Shown here: piece after piece, positions 36,234 through 47,108 of the stretch | Layout of the letters: every line of letters starts with the position of its first letter | How positions within the stretch are numbered: position 1 is the first letter of the stretch | NCBI RefSeq assembly: GCF_006494775.1 | Contig: NZ_CP041146.1 | Location: 2,356,001 to 2,420,000, forward strand | Source: Nocardioides humi | GTDB taxonomy: Bacteria > Actinomycetota > Actinomycetes > Propionibacteriales > Nocardioidaceae | DNA length: 64,000 bases | Reading direction: 5' to 3' | Program-made: the position numbers and the translations under genes | The notes under the pieces: generated by a model | What the model saw: the letters and a program-made list of their open reading frames with translations, nothing else | The model's database searches: none | What the model was told of the DNA's origin: nothing

Positions 36234-37574
36234 ATGAAGGAGCAGTGGTCGCCCGTGTCCGGAGCCCGGCTTCCCGCGGCCCTGCTCGTGCTCGTCCTCG
36301 GCTGCGCCGGGCTGGCCGGCTGCTCCGCCGGCGAGGACCCGGAGCCGGCGGGTCCGGCGGTGCAGCGGTCAGAGGTGGTGCGGGTGCCGCAGGACGCGGC
36401 GACCATCGGCGAGGCCCTGGAGTCCGTCGCCGAGGACGGGCTCGTCCTGGTCGGGCCCGGCACCTATCCCGAGCAGGTGCTGGTCGAGGTGGCGGGCGTG
36501 ACGATCCGCGGCACCGACCGCAACGACGTGGTCGTCACCGGCGAGGGCCGGCGGACGTCGGGGATCGTGGTGATCGCCGACGGGGTGACGGTCGAGAACC
36601 TGACCGTCACCAGCACGACCCTGTACGGCGTGCTGTTCACCGGCGTGCACGAGGGCCGTGAGGTGCTGACCCCGGGCCAGGACGGCTACGAGTCGTTCGA
36701 CCCCGCACGGTTCCCGCCGCTGGAGCGGTTCCGGATCGACCACGTGACGGCGACCAACAACGGCCTCTACGGCATCTACGCGTTCAACACGCGCCACGGC
36801 GTGATCGTCGACTCCTGGGCCTCCGGGTCCGCGGACAGCGGGATCTACGTCGGCCAGTGCCGCGAGTGCGACACCGTCGTCTCCGGGAATGTCGCCACCC
36901 GCAACGCGGTGGGCTTCGAGAACGCCAACGCGTCCGACTCGCTGACGATCGTCGGCAACCGGTTCAGCGGCAACCGGGTCGGGATGACGCTGACCTCCAA
37001 CTACCAGGAGGCCTTCGTCCCCCAGCGCGGCAACCTGGTCGCCGGCAACGTCGTCACCGACAACAGCGAGCAGCGGTCGCCGTCCCAGGCGGACGGCGGG
37101 TGGGGCATCGGCGTCGGCATCGGCGGCGGACAGGACAACCGCCTGGTGCGCAACCTGGTGGCCGGCAACCTGCGCGCCGGCGTCCTGCTCGACAGCGTCG
37201 AGGACGTGCCGAGCACCGGCAACACGCTGCAGGGCAACGCCTTCCGCCGCAACGGGGTCGACGTGGCCAACGCCTCCAGCGAGCTGACCCCCGCCGCGGG
37301 CAACTGCGTCACCAGGAGCGCGGGGCTGTCGGCCCTTCCGCCCACGCTCCTCGACAGCTGTACGGCGCCCGCGCAGCCGGCTGCGACCGTCGCCGACCTG
37401 CCCGGTGGCCAGGCGCCCGCCGGGATCAGCTTCCTCGAGGTGCCGCTGCCCGGCGACCTGCCCTCGCTGGAGGCCGGGGACGGCGTCCCGGCACCGCTGC
37501 CGGCCACCGTCGCGCACCCCGACCTCGCCCAGGTGCGGGTGCCCGCGGCGACGCTGCTGGCCGACCTCGGATGA
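36234..37574 (+). CDS. right-handed beta-helix lipoprotein (NosD-like fold)
   Basis: A 446-residue lipoprotein. A signal peptide with lipobox LAGC ends near residue 30. The rest is a parallel beta-helix with many NGLYGIYAFNTRHG-type rungs, as in NosD/pectate-lyase folds. No catalytic residues of polysaccharide lyases are obvious, so it may be a structural or copper-handling protein. ATG 36234 or GTG 36255 are possible starts. The stop codon overlaps the start of the DyP peroxidase gene (ATGA), which ties the two functionally. Confidence 0.75.
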   Translation: MKEQWSPVSGARLPAALLVLVLGCAGLAGCSAGEDPEPAGPAVQRSEVVRVPQDAATIGEALESVAEDGLVLVGPGTYPEQVLVEVAGVTIRGTDRNDVVVTGEGRRTSGIVVIADGVTVENLTVTSTTLYGVLFTGVHEGREVLTPGQDGYESFDPARFPPLERFRIDHVTATNNGLYGIYAFNTRHGVIVDSWASGSADSGIYVGQCRECDTVVSGNVATRNAVGFENANASDSLTIVGNRFSGNRVGMTLTSNYQEAFVPQRGNLVAGNVVTDNSEQRSPSQADGGWGIGVGIGGGQDNRLVRNLVAGNLRAGVLLDSVEDVPSTGNTLQGNAFRRNGVDVANASSELTPAAGNCVTRSAGLSALPPTLLDSCTAPAQPAATVADLPGGQAPAGISFLEVPLPGDLPSLEAGDGVPAPLPATVAHPDLAQVRVPAATLLADLG

Positions 37575-38791
37575 GCGGCGCGGACGGCGGCGGGTCGCCG
37601 CCGACGGCCACCCGCCGCCGGCTGCTGGCCGGCTCCGCCGCCGGGCTGGCGGCGGGCGGCGGGGCCGGCTGGTGGGCCGGCGCCCGCGGCGACGCCACGA
37701 GTACGCCGACCACGCCGACCACGGCGGACCCCACGAGCCCGGCCGGCGCCAGCGACGACGGCGCTCCCGTCGCGGCACGCGGCCGGCGCCAGGCCGGGGT
37801 CGACCGTCCGGTCCGGCCGCCGCACCACCTGTCCTTCGTCGTCCTCGGGGAGCAGGGCGATGCGGCGCTCGGCCGGACGGACGTCGCGGCGCTGCTCGCC
37901 GGCCTGGGCGAGCAGGTGGACGTCCTCACGACATCGGGCGACCCCCGCCTGCCCGACATGCCGGGGAATCTCACGGTCCAGGTCGGCGTCGGCGCCGCCT
38001 GGGCGGACCTGGCCGAGCCCGGGCTCGGCGACCGGGTGCGGCTGCCCGCGTTCCGGGGCAGCGACGCTCTGGCCGCGGACCTGCGGGGCGGGGACCTGGT
38101 ACTGGCCGTCGCCGCTGACGACCCGGCGCTCCCCGACCACGTCGTCGACCTGCTCCTCGCGGACCTGCCCGGCCTGCGGGTGCGCTGGACTCAGCGCGCC
38201 TTCCGCTCGCCGGGCACGGGCGCCGTCGTCCGCAACCCCCTCGGCTTCCTCGACGGCATCGTGCAGCCCGAGGACGCCGCCGCGATGGACGCCGGCGTGT
38301 GGATCCGCGACGGCGCGGCGACCGACGGGACGATCGGGGTGGTCCGCCGGTTCACCCTCGACGGCGCGGCCTTCGCCCGACTCGGTGCCGACGAGCAGGC
38401 GGCGGTGATCGGGCGCCGGCCCGACGGGACACCGCTGAGCGGCGGCGCCGCGGACGCCGACGTCGACCTGACGGCGAAGACCCCGCACGGGGAGTACCTC
38501 GTGCCCGCGGACTCCCACGTCCGGGCGGCCCACCCGTCGTTCACCGGCTCGGCACTGATGGCGCGGCGCAGCTACGCGATCCGGGTCGACGCCGACGGCG
38601 CCGCACCCCGGCCGGGCCTGCTCTTCTGCAGCTTCCAGGACGACGTGCGCGTCTTCGCCCGCACCCAGCAGCGGATGGACCGGGTCGACCGGCTGATGGA
38701 CTTCGCCACCCCCACCGCCGAGATCGGCTTCCTCGTCCTGCCCGGGTTCGCCCCGGACCGCCCGCTCGGCAGCACGCTGTTCGGGAGCTGA
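37571..38791 (+). CDS. Tat-exported DyP-type haem peroxidase
   Basis: A 406-residue dye-decolorising peroxidase. A twin-arginine signal (TRRRLLAGSAAGLAAGG) at residues 14-30 exports the folded haem protein. GFLDG near residue 225 is the DyP GxxDG motif with the catalytic Asp. The HPSF His near residue 319 is the proximal haem ligand, and ARRSY supplies the distal Arg. It oxidises phenolic or other substrates with H2O2 outside the membrane, or acts like EfeB in iron release from haem; no EfeU/EfeO genes are here. It starts inside the beta-helix gene's stop codon. Confidence 0.9.
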   Translation: MSGADGGGSPPTATRRRLLAGSAAGLAAGGGAGWWAGARGDATSTPTTPTTADPTSPAGASDDGAPVAARGRRQAGVDRPVRPPHHLSFVVLGEQGDAALGRTDVAALLAGLGEQVDVLTTSGDPRLPDMPGNLTVQVGVGAAWADLAEPGLGDRVRLPAFRGSDALAADLRGGDLVLAVAADDPALPDHVVDLLLADLPGLRVRWTQRAFRSPGTGAVVRNPLGFLDGIVQPEDAAAMDAGVWIRDGAATDGTIGVVRRFTLDGAAFARLGADEQAAVIGRRPDGTPLSGGAADADVDLTAKTPHGEYLVPADSHVRAAHPSFTGSALMARRSYAIRVDADGAAPRPGLLFCSFQDDVRVFARTQQRMDRVDRLMDFATPTAEIGFLVLPGFAPDRPLGSTLFGS

Positions 38792-38822
38792 CCGCCGAGC
38801 CGACCGCCGAGGTCGACCAGGC

Positions 38823-39608
38823 TCAGCCGCCCCTGCGCGAGGCCAGCACCTCGCTCGCCCGGGTCCGCAGCGCACCGTCGTCGGGACCGGACGCGACGAC
38901 GTCGACGCGGGCGAGCTCGCCGTCCGCCTGCCCCAGGTAGGCCTCGAACCGGACCAGCGCGCCGTCGTCGTCGAGCCAGTACCGGGTCCGGCCCGAGGCC
39001 GCGCCGCCGCCCGCCGACGCCGTCGCCTCGGCCGGCCGGGGTCCCTCGAAGACCGCGACCCGGGTCCCGTCCACCTCGTCGGAGCGCAGGCGGCGGGCCG
39101 TGCTCTGCCGCAGCAGGGCCGGATTCTCGGGCCGGTCGCTGCCCAGGTTGAGCGTGAGCGCGAGGAAGATGTCCTGGGCGTACTGCGTCGACAGCGCGCG
39201 CTGACTCCACGCGCCCGGCTCCGGCGGCGCCGCGTCCGGGGCGCCCGGCGCCGTCGCGACGGTGGCGAGGTCCCAGGCCACGAAGCCGGTGTCGGAGTCC
39301 TCGCCGTCGTGGGTCTCGAAGGTCCCCCAGGCGAGGTGCTCGCGCAGGTCCAGCGAGACGGTGTAGGAGATCGCGGGCGAGCCCGGCCACCTCATCGCCA
39401 CCCGCACCGGCGAGGCCGAGTAGAGCTGGAAGCGCACCAGGGCCAGCTGCTCGGCCTCCGCGCCGGTCAGTGGCCGCGGGTCGTCAGCCGGCTCCGGCCG
39501 CGCGGCGCCGGAGCCGGCGCCACAGCCGGACACCCCCAGGCCCAGCGCACCCAGCCCGAGCGCGCCCAGCGCACCGCCGAGCAGGGTCCTGCGTCGTACC
39601 GGCGTCAC
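38823..39608 (-). CDS. lipoprotein of unknown function
   Basis: A 261-residue exported protein with a signal that has VRRRTLLGGALG (possible Tat) and a lipobox VSGC at about residue 29. The mature part is beta-rich with a conserved-looking TRYWLDDDGALVRFEAYLG segment, reminiscent of LppX/LolA-type lipid-binding barrels, but this is weak. It is convergent with the DyP gene and downstream of the adhesin gene. No catalytic motif. Confidence 0.7.
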   Translation of the reverse strand: MTPVRRRTLLGGALGALGLGALGLGVSGCGAGSGAARPEPADDPRPLTGAEAEQLALVRFQLYSASPVRVAMRWPGSPAISYTVSLDLREHLAWGTFETHDGEDSDTGFVAWDLATVATAPGAPDAAPPEPGAWSQRALSTQYAQDIFLALTLNLGSDRPENPALLRQSTARRLRSDEVDGTRVAVFEGPRPAEATASAGGGAASGRTRYWLDDDGALVRFEAYLGQADGELARVDVVASGPDDGALRTRASEVLASRRGG

Positions 39609-39717
39609 CGGCGACCTCCTCGTCCTCGTGCCATCGTCTCGACCTCCCGACGCACCGCACCCCGGGCTCCGCTCGTCGCGGAGCCCGGGGCGGTGGGGCC
39701 GTGAGCCGGTCCCCGGA

Positions 39718-42700
39718 TCAGCTCACGGGGATCAGGGTGACCACCAGATTCCTGCGGTAGTGGAACCGTCCGTTGCCGTAGGTGACCTTGTCGGTGCAGG
39801 TGACCAGCTGGACCCGCGCCTTGCCGGTCATCGTGAACAGCTTCTTGGGCAGCGGCTTGGAGCGCAGGTAGGTCCTGGACTTCTTGACCTTGTAGGTGCG
39901 CACCGTCCCGTTCTTGTCGGTCAGCTCCACGAGCTGGCCCTTCTTGGCCTTCCTCAGGTTGTAGAAGGCACCGGGCCGGTCGTGGTTGTCGGACACGTGG
40001 CCGACGATGACCGCCGTACCGATGACGTCGCCCAGCTGCGCCGAGGTCCGCAGCCAGCCGGTGAGGCTCCGGTTGCCCGGCACCTTCGCCTTCTTGCCCG
40101 CCAGCCCGATCGGCACCACCTTCGCGTTGATGCCGAGCTTGGCGAACCCGAGCTTGACCGGCTGCGCCTTGCGGGCGGCCGGGCCGGCCTTGTCGGTGCC
40201 CGTGAAGCCGGTGTCGATCACCCGGACCGGGTTGACGCCGCGGTGGACCAGGCTGGTCTCCTCCTCGAGCCCGCACGCGTGGGTCGCCGCCTTGTTGAGG
40301 TCGTCGGCCGTGGTGCTGGCGACCCAGGTGTAGTAGCCCGGGGCGCTGACCGTGATCGACGGCGTCGTCACCGTGCCGTTCACCGGCGTGAAGGACACCG
40401 TCCCGACCGCGGTCGCGGGCGTGCAGGTCGCCGCGCCGGGCTTGGCGAACGGCCCGTACAGCGTCGCCGATCCGGTCGACGTGCCACCGCTGCGGAAGCC
40501 GCTGACGGTGATCACGTCGGACAGCGCCACCCCGACCTTGGCCTCGGCCTTCGACGACCTCGTCGTCAGCGTCACGGTGGCCGGCAGCAGCACGAACCCG
40601 AAGTCCAGGCTGCGGTCGCTGTCGCCGTCCGCGATGAGGTCGCCGGACTCCGCGGTCCAGGTCGAGGAGTCCGCCTCCCGGTCACTGCCGGCGCCGGCCT
40701 GGGTCGGGCCGTACGGCGCCAGCGCCGTCTGCGTCGACGCGGCGTTGCGGTCGATGGCGACCGTGTAGCTCAGGCCGGGCGGGAGCACCGGCAGGCCCTC
40801 GAACACGTAGTGGCCGGCCGCGTCGGTGGTCACCGGGCCCACGACATCGCCGTAGACGTCGGTCACCGGGTTGCCGTCGGGTCCCGTCAGGACCAGGACG
40901 ACGCCGGGGATGCCGGGCTCGCCCGGGTCCTGGATGCCGTCACGGTCCGTGTCGACCCAGACCAGATCGCCGACGGACACCGCGGGGCGCACGAACCCGA
41001 AGTCGAGCGTCGGGTCGCGGTCGCCGTCGGTGGTGAGGTCACCGGACTCCGCCTCCCATGTCGAGGAGTCCGTCGCTCCGGTGCCCTGCCCGGTCTGGGT
41101 CGGGAGGTAGCCGGACAGGGCGGCGACGGTGGACGGGGCGTCCCGGTCGATCTTGACCGTGTAGTGCTGGCCCGCCGGCAGCACCGGCAGGTCGTCGAAG
41201 GAGTAGTTGCCGTCGGCGTCGGTGGTCACCGGGCCCACGACATCGCCATGGACGTCGGTCACCGGGTGGCCGTCGGGTCCCGTCAGGACCAGGACGACGC
41301 CGGGGATGCCGGGCTCGCCGGCGTCCTGGACGCCGTCACGGTCCGTGTCCGCCCACACCAGGTCGCCGACCGACACCTTCGCCGGCACGAAGCCGAAGTC
41401 GAGCGTCATGTCGCTGGCGGTCGGCGTGGTCAGCGGTCCGGACCGGGCGCTCCCGGTCGAGGAGTCGCTGGCCGGGTCGCCGCCCTGGCCCGACAGGGTC
41501 GGGACGTACGGCGCCAGCGCGGGCTGGGCGTTGTCGATCGTCACCGTGTACCGGTCGTCGGGGTCGGTGAGGACCGGCAGGTCGGCGAACACGTAGAAGC
41601 CGTTCGCGTCCGTGGTCGTCGTGCCGATCGTCGCGCCGCTCGGGTCGAGCAGGGTGAGCGTGACGCCCGGGATGCCGGGCTCGCCGGGGTCCTGGATGCC
41701 GTCGCCGTTCGAGTCGACCCACACGTAGTCGCCGACCGAGACCGGCTTCGGCATGAAGCCGAAGTCGAGGGTCAGGTCCCTGGCGCCGGCCGTGGTCAAC
41801 TCCGTGGAGTCTGCCGTCCACAGCGAGGAGTCGAGCGCGTCGTCCCCGCCCTGGTTGGCCTGGGTCGGGACGTACGGCGCCAGCGCGGTGACCGTCGACG
41901 GGTCGGCCTGGTCGATGGTGACCGTGTAGTGGTCGCCCGCGGGGAGCACCGGCAGGTTGTCGAACAGGTACCGGCCGTTCGCGTCCGTCGTGACCGGCCC
42001 GACCGGGTCGCCGTTGACGTCGGTCACCGGGTTGCCGTTCTTGTCGGTCAGCTTCAGCACCACCCCTCGAGACCGGACTCGCCGGGGTCCTGGATGCCGT
42101 TGCCGTCGCTGTCGATCCACACGAAGTCGCCGACCGACACCGACGCCGGCTTGAAGCCGAAGTCGATGGTGTGGTCGTTCTCGCCACGGTTGCCCGTGGT
42201 GATGGACGCCTCCGGGTAGCCGCCGACCAGGGTGCCGTCCGAGTCGAGCCGGTCCTGCTCCGGTCCGGTCCCCTGGTCCTCGTCGGTGAGTCCCACCCCG
42301 GCCAGCTTGCCGTTGCCGGTGTAGTCCTCCGGCTTGTCCAGCCGGATGACGTAGTCGGTGTTGAACCCGACGCCGTCGTTGATGGAGTCGAAGTAGTACT
42401 CACCGCGCGAGTTGGTCACCTTGGTGGCCACCAGGTTCCCGGCGGGGTCGTACAAGTTGACGGTGACGCCGGCGATCCCGTCCTCGCCGGGGTCCTGGAT
42501 GCCGTCGCCGTTCTCGTCGTTCCAGACCCGGTTGCCGATCTGGATCGGCGCGAACTCGCAGAGCACCTCCATGTCGGCCATGCCCTGGCCCTTGCCGAAG
42601 CCGTCGGCCCCGGTGAGGCGGTTGCCCCAGTTGTCGCCGTCGTGCAGCACCTCGTCGGGGTCGGGCCCGGAGCCGTCGCCGGCGCTGTCCAGGGCCCGTC

Positions 42701-44471
42701 CCGTGCCGCGGGAGATCGACGCGTAGCCCTGGGTCCAGAAGCCGGCCGGGTCCATGATCGTGGTCGCCACGCCGCGTTCGCCGCGGCTGAGCGCCAGGCC
42801 GCCGAGGGCGGGCTCGTTGTGGGCGGTGCGGTCGCCGGTGAAGTACTCGCCGGCCTCCTGGCCGGCCGGGACGGCCGCGATGCCGCAGGCGCCGTTCATG
42901 TCGAGCACGAACATGCCGCCCGACGTGGCCGTGGGACAGGCCTTGTTGATGTCGCCCTCGGCGTTGTAATTGACCAGGCCCAGACGCGTGCCGCCGGTGC
43001 CGGTGGTGTCGGCGAACCAGATCGAGTTCAGGCCGAGCTGCTGGTCGCCGGTGCGGTCGCGGAAGCCCAGGATCAGGTCGCCGTTGTTCTCCACGACGAT
43101 GTCGCTGAGCCAGGCCTGCGGGTCCGGGACCTGGCCGTTCTTGTTGGTGCAGGTGATGCCCTCGTCGTTCCACGGCCGGTAGGTGGTCATGTCGCGACCG
43201 TTGCAGCCGCCGCCGTTGCCGGCGCCGCTGCCCTGGCGCTTGGCGGTGAGCGGCTGGTCCATCACCGTGCCGATGGGCGCGTAGGTGTCGGCGTCGTACG
43301 ACAGCACAATCGCCCGGACGTCCGCGGCGCTCTGCGTCGACTCGGCCGAGCAGACGCCGCCGACGTAGAGGACGCCCTTGCGCTCGCCGAGCGCGCCGGG
43401 GCGCCAGTCCGAGGCGGCGGCGCAGCCCGGGTTCGCGGACAGGTCGACGACGTGCGTCGGGGCGCCCATGGTGGCCGCCGACGCGTCGTACACGTAGAGC
43501 TCGCGGGTGAACAGGTTGATCACCTGGAGGTCGTCGCCGTCCTCGCTGACGTCGAGGTCGCCGAGCGACTCCTTGCCGACCGCCGGCGCGAAGTTCCAGT
43601 CCAGGCGGCCGCCGGGGAGGGTGTCGTTGGTGTGGGCGCGGGTCCCCACGTTGGGAACGGTGCCCCACAGGGTCGCGGGGCCGCCGCTGGCGTCGGTCAC
43701 GTAGATCGCGCCGGCGCCGCCCGGGCCGTAGTCGCTGCCGCGCTTGGCGTAGGCGCCGGCGAAGACGCGCCGGTCCTGCCTGCGGTAGCCGATGCCGTAG
43801 AGGGCGCCGGTCTCCGATTTGGTGGAGAGCGTGGTCTTGGCGACGTCGGCGCCCTCGGCGCGGTACGGCGCGGTGACCAGGGTGTCGCCGGTGGCGTTGT
43901 TCGCCGCCCCGCCGCCGCTGTTGAACATCGGCGGCTGGCAGGCCGTGACGATGAGCGGGTTCGACTGGCAGTAGTCGCCGGAGTCCCAGAACGCCGTCGT
44001 CATCTGGACGGTCTGGTTGGCCCCGACGGTGATGAACTCCTCGTTCGGCGAGAGCCACTTGGCGGCCGGGGTGTCCGCCGTCCCCGTCTTCTCGCGGGCC
44101 GGCGCCGGCTGGAGGGTCGCGGGGTCCGGGTTGACCGCCACGATCCGGTAGGAGCCCGGAGCGCCCACGATCTCCACCAGGCCGTCGCCGTCGGTCGTGA
44201 GGTCCTGGGTGACGCCGGCCTCGTCGGTCACCCGGACCGTCACACCCGCCAGGCCCGGCTCGATGAACGGGTCGTCCCACCCGCCGTCGCCGTTGTAGTC
44301 CTGGACGACGCGCACCTTGATGGTGCCGTCGCCCGGGGCGGCCTGGGCCGGGGCAGCCACCTGCGTCCCGCCCAGCACGGCCAGACCCGAGGCGGCGACG
44401 GCCAGGGCCGTCAGCCGTCGGGCGGGGTACGTCGGCAGGGACGACCTCACCTGTTCGAACCAGCGCTTCAT
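39718..44471 (-). pseudogene. SdrD-repeat adhesin with C-terminal sortase domain, one-base frameshift
   Basis: One reading frame runs from ATG 44471 (AAGGAG 10 nt upstream) to 42066 and a second continues to 39718. The break is in the C-run at 42062-42065, where GLEG should pass into VVLKLTD. Restoring one base gives 1584 residues. Order: signal peptide (to about 40); a small CnaB-like domain (VRVVQDYNGDGGWDD); a large 500-residue domain with Cys residues; five SdrD-type B repeats with Ca-loop motifs such as DSNGDGIQDPGE (about 645-1230); a Cys-containing Ig-like module (ATLYGPF, THACGLEEETSLV); and a class E/F-type sortase. The sortase keeps His (IVGHVSD), Cys (LVTCTDK) and Arg (HYRRN). There is no LPXTG or C-terminal membrane anchor. 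Confidence 0.85.
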
Positions 44472-44567
44472 CAGCGTGTCACTCCTTGGTCGGGGCATGC
44501 CACAGACATGCGCGGGATCGTATTTACGGAGAAGGGTCGCCCGGGGCGCTTCAGGTAAAGGGATGAA

Positions 44568-44592
44568 CCGGGGTGAGCGGGGCTCACCCCGG
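44568..44592 (-). terminator. hairpin after LuxR regulator gene
   Basis: CCGGGGTGAG pairs with CTCACCCCGG around a 5-nt loop, 51 bp downstream of the LuxR-type regulator stop and upstream of the adhesin start. It separates the regulator transcript from the adhesin gene. Confidence 0.6.
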
Positions 44593-44642
44593 ACGACGGC
44601 GGGCCCGTCCGCTCGTCGGTACGGACCGGCCGCGGGGGCATC

Positions 44643-46220
44643 TCAGACCTCCGGCCAGTCGGGGACGTCGTAGGTCCATGCGGGCGGCATCAGGGCGACC
44701 TTCTGCAGGACCTCGCGACGGCTGGTGACGCCGAGCTTGGCGTAGAGACTGCGGATCTGGGTCTTGACCGTGTTGATCGAGACGCCGAGCCGGTCGGCGA
44801 TCTCGCTGCGGGCCGCGCCCTCGAGCAGCAGCCGGAAGACCGCGCGCTCGCGCGGCGACAGCGGCGCGGCGAGGGCCGGTCCCGGCATCCACACGCCGAC
44901 CGCGTCCCGGGCGACCTCCGCGAGATCGCCCGACAGCAGGTCGTTCGTCAGGGCGAAGGCGACCAGTGGTCGCGGCAGTGACGAGACGAAGGAGCGCCAG
45001 CCCTGGCGCCGGGCCGTGTCGAGGAGGACGTCCAGCAGGCGCCGGGCGCTCTCCTCGTCCCCGGTGGCGACGCAGGAGGCGGCCTCGAGGCCGCGGAGCC
45101 GGACCGACTCGCGCAGGGTGAGGTCGTGGGCCGCGCGGGCGACCCGCGCGGCGTAGCGCACCGTCTCGAACTCGCCGCTGACGTAGAGGACCGTCGCCTC
45201 CGCGACCGCGGACCACGGCGTGCGGGAGCTGCCCGGCTCGACCGCGACCCAGGCCTCGCGCACATTGCCCAGCGCGATGCTGAAGTCCGCGCGGGCAGCG
45301 CGCATGATCTCGCTGGCGATGCCCTCCCCCGCGATGCCGGCGGGCACCGCGGCCTCGGCCTGTCCCAGCAGGCGCAGGCCCTGCTCGTGCCGCTCGGTCA
45401 GCAGCAGGAACTGGGCATGAGCCCACAGGGCCAGCGGCCACAGGACGCCGTACGACGCGGGCGTGCGGCTCTGGACCGTCCGGCTGGCCTCGGGGAACGC
45501 CCGGTGGTCGATCAGCAGGATCATCCGGGTGAGCTGGGTCGCGTCGCTCGTCGCCGCGACGACCTGCCCCAGCTCCGCGACGAGCGCGTCGACCGCGGCG
45601 AGCGCCTCGGCGGCGTCGAGGAGCTCACCCGCCACGGCGCACACGAGGGCGAGATGCGCGGCCACGTGCGCGCGTCCGGCGGGCGAACCGTGCAGGCCCT
45701 CGGCGTCGTACGCCGCCTCGAGCAGGTTGCGCGCGTCGGCGATGTCCCCGCACAGCAGCGCGGTGATGCCGTACTGCAGCCGGGCGAAGGCGACGAGGGC
45801 CGGGTCCAGGTCGCCGTCCAGCGCCATCGCGCGCCGGGCGGCGACCGGGCGCGCCCCGTCCAGGAGCAGCCGGGCCTGGAGGAGCTGCCCGCTGGCGCGG
45901 TGCTGGACGCCGGAGAGGAGGTGGGCGAGCAGGATCTCGTCGTCGGGTCGCCGGCCGCGTCGTACCGCGCCCATCGCCTCGTCGACCAGGGTCCAGGCGT
46001 CGGTCCCGGTCACCAGGCCGCTGGCCACGGCGACGAACCGGAGGCCCGGGTGCTGGGCGATCGGCTCCGGGCCGAGTCTCACCAGCAGCGAGCGCAGCGC
46101 CGCGGGCTCGACCGTGTACCAGAGCTGCACCCAGCTCGACTCGAACTCCTCGACCGCCTGCCGCACCCGTCCCGCGGCCGCCAGCTCGCCGAGGGCGTCG
46201 ACGGACACGACCGTGGACAT
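44643..46220 (-). CDS. large LuxR-family transcriptional regulator
   Basis: A 525-residue regulator. The first 440 residues are a helical TPR/solenoid-like region without a P-loop. The C-terminal LuxR HTH is LSPRERAVFRLLLEGAARSE and VSINTVKTQIRSLYAKLGV (about 455-505). The architecture resembles MalT-like regulators that lost the ATPase. It lies between the two sortase-adhesin genes and downstream of a NarL-type response regulator on the same strand, so it most likely controls the adhesins. GAGGAG precedes the ATG at 46220. Confidence 0.8.
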   Translation of the reverse strand: MSTVVSVDALGELAAAGRVRQAVEEFESSWVQLWYTVEPAALRSLLVRLGPEPIAQHPGLRFVAVASGLVTGTDAWTLVDEAMGAVRRGRRPDDEILLAHLLSGVQHRASGQLLQARLLLDGARPVAARRAMALDGDLDPALVAFARLQYGITALLCGDIADARNLLEAAYDAEGLHGSPAGRAHVAAHLALVCAVAGELLDAAEALAAVDALVAELGQVVAATSDATQLTRMILLIDHRAFPEASRTVQSRTPASYGVLWPLALWAHAQFLLLTERHEQGLRLLGQAEAAVPAGIAGEGIASEIMRAARADFSIALGNVREAWVAVEPGSSRTPWSAVAEATVLYVSGEFETVRYAARVARAAHDLTLRESVRLRGLEAASCVATGDEESARRLLDVLLDTARRQGWRSFVSSLPRPLVAFALTNDLLSGDLAEVARDAVGVWMPGPALAAPLSPRERAVFRLLLEGAARSEIADRLGVSINTVKTQIRSLYAKLGVTSRREVLQKVALMPPAWTYDVPDWPEV

Positions 46221-46366
46221 GATGGGGGCTCCTCGCCGGACGGGACCCCGGGCCCGCGCCCGAGGAGCGCACTGCCGCGCCGGAGTGACGCGTGGAGCAT
46301 CGGCGGGGCCGGGTGGCCCGAGCCGCTCGCCGGCGGTCTTTTTGCCCCCCGTTCGGGGACGCCGCA

Positions 46367-47047
46367 TCACCCGCGGTCGACGTACCCGTCGTCGATGGCG
46401 ATCCGGCTCAGGTCGACCTTGGAGCGCACCGGGCGGCCGGCGACGGCGTACTTGGACTTGACCCGGGCGATGTAGGTCTTCGCCGTGTCCGGCTTGACGC
46501 CCAGCGCCTCGGCCACGGCGCCGAGGGTGAGCCCGGACGCGTAGAGGACCAGCGCCCGCTCCTCCTGGTCGCTGAGCTGGGGACGCTCGGCGTCGGCGGC
46601 GATGATCGCCGCCAGGTCGGGCGTCATCCACTCGCCCTGGCGGAGTACCGTCCACACCGCGTCGATCACGTCCTGCTCGGAGTCGCGCTTGCCGACGATG
46701 CCGGCCACCCCGGCCTTGATCACCGACCGGACCAGGCCGGGCGAGGCGAGGGCCGAGAGCACCAGGACCCGGAGCCCGGCGTCGACGAGCCGGCCGACGA
46801 CGTCCGGGTCGACGCTGGGGCCGCGGTCGACGCTGAGGTCGAGCACGAGCAGGTGGGGGCGGGCGCTGCGGGGTGCGCGCTGGACCCAGGCCAGGAACTC
46901 CGGCAGGGTGGCGCAGCTCGCCACCACGATCAGGCCGGACTCGCGGCCGAGGATCTCCTCGGTACGCCGACGCTGCAGGAGGTGATCCTCCACCAGCGCC
47001 ACCTGCCAGACGGTCTCGGACGACTCCCCCGCACCCACGACGGGCAT
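46367..47047 (-). CDS. NarL/LuxR-type response regulator
   Basis: A 226-residue two-component response regulator. The receiver has ALVEDHLLQRR (acidic pocket), LLVLDLSVDRG (phospho-acceptor Asp near residue 70), VLSA and KRDSE (the conserved Lys). The LuxR HTH near 155-205 has LTLGAVAEALGVKPDTAKTYIARVKSKY. Its likely sensor is the membrane kinase encoded at 49.9-52.2 kb on the other strand. It sits directly after the thioester-domain adhesin gene and before the large LuxR gene, 146 bp from it. Confidence 0.87.
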   Translation of the reverse strand: MPVVGAGESSETVWQVALVEDHLLQRRRTEEILGRESGLIVVASCATLPEFLAWVQRAPRSARPHLLVLDLSVDRGPSVDPDVVGRLVDAGLRVLVLSALASPGLVRSVIKAGVAGIVGKRDSEQDVIDAVWTVLRQGEWMTPDLAAIIAADAERPQLSDQEERALVLYASGLTLGAVAEALGVKPDTAKTYIARVKSKYAVAGRPVRSKVDLSRIAIDDGYVDRG

Positions 47048-47068
47048 TCTGGCAGGCCACGCCGTGGA

Positions 47069-47100
47069 CCCTCACGGGTGAGGGGCATCACCCGTGAGGG
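47069..47100 (-). terminator. hairpin after thioester-domain adhesin gene
   Basis: CCCTCACGGGTGA pairs perfectly with TCACCCGTGAGGG across a 6-nt loop, 8 bp beyond the adhesin stop codon. Confidence 0.75.
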
Positions 47101-47108
47101 TCGGGGCG

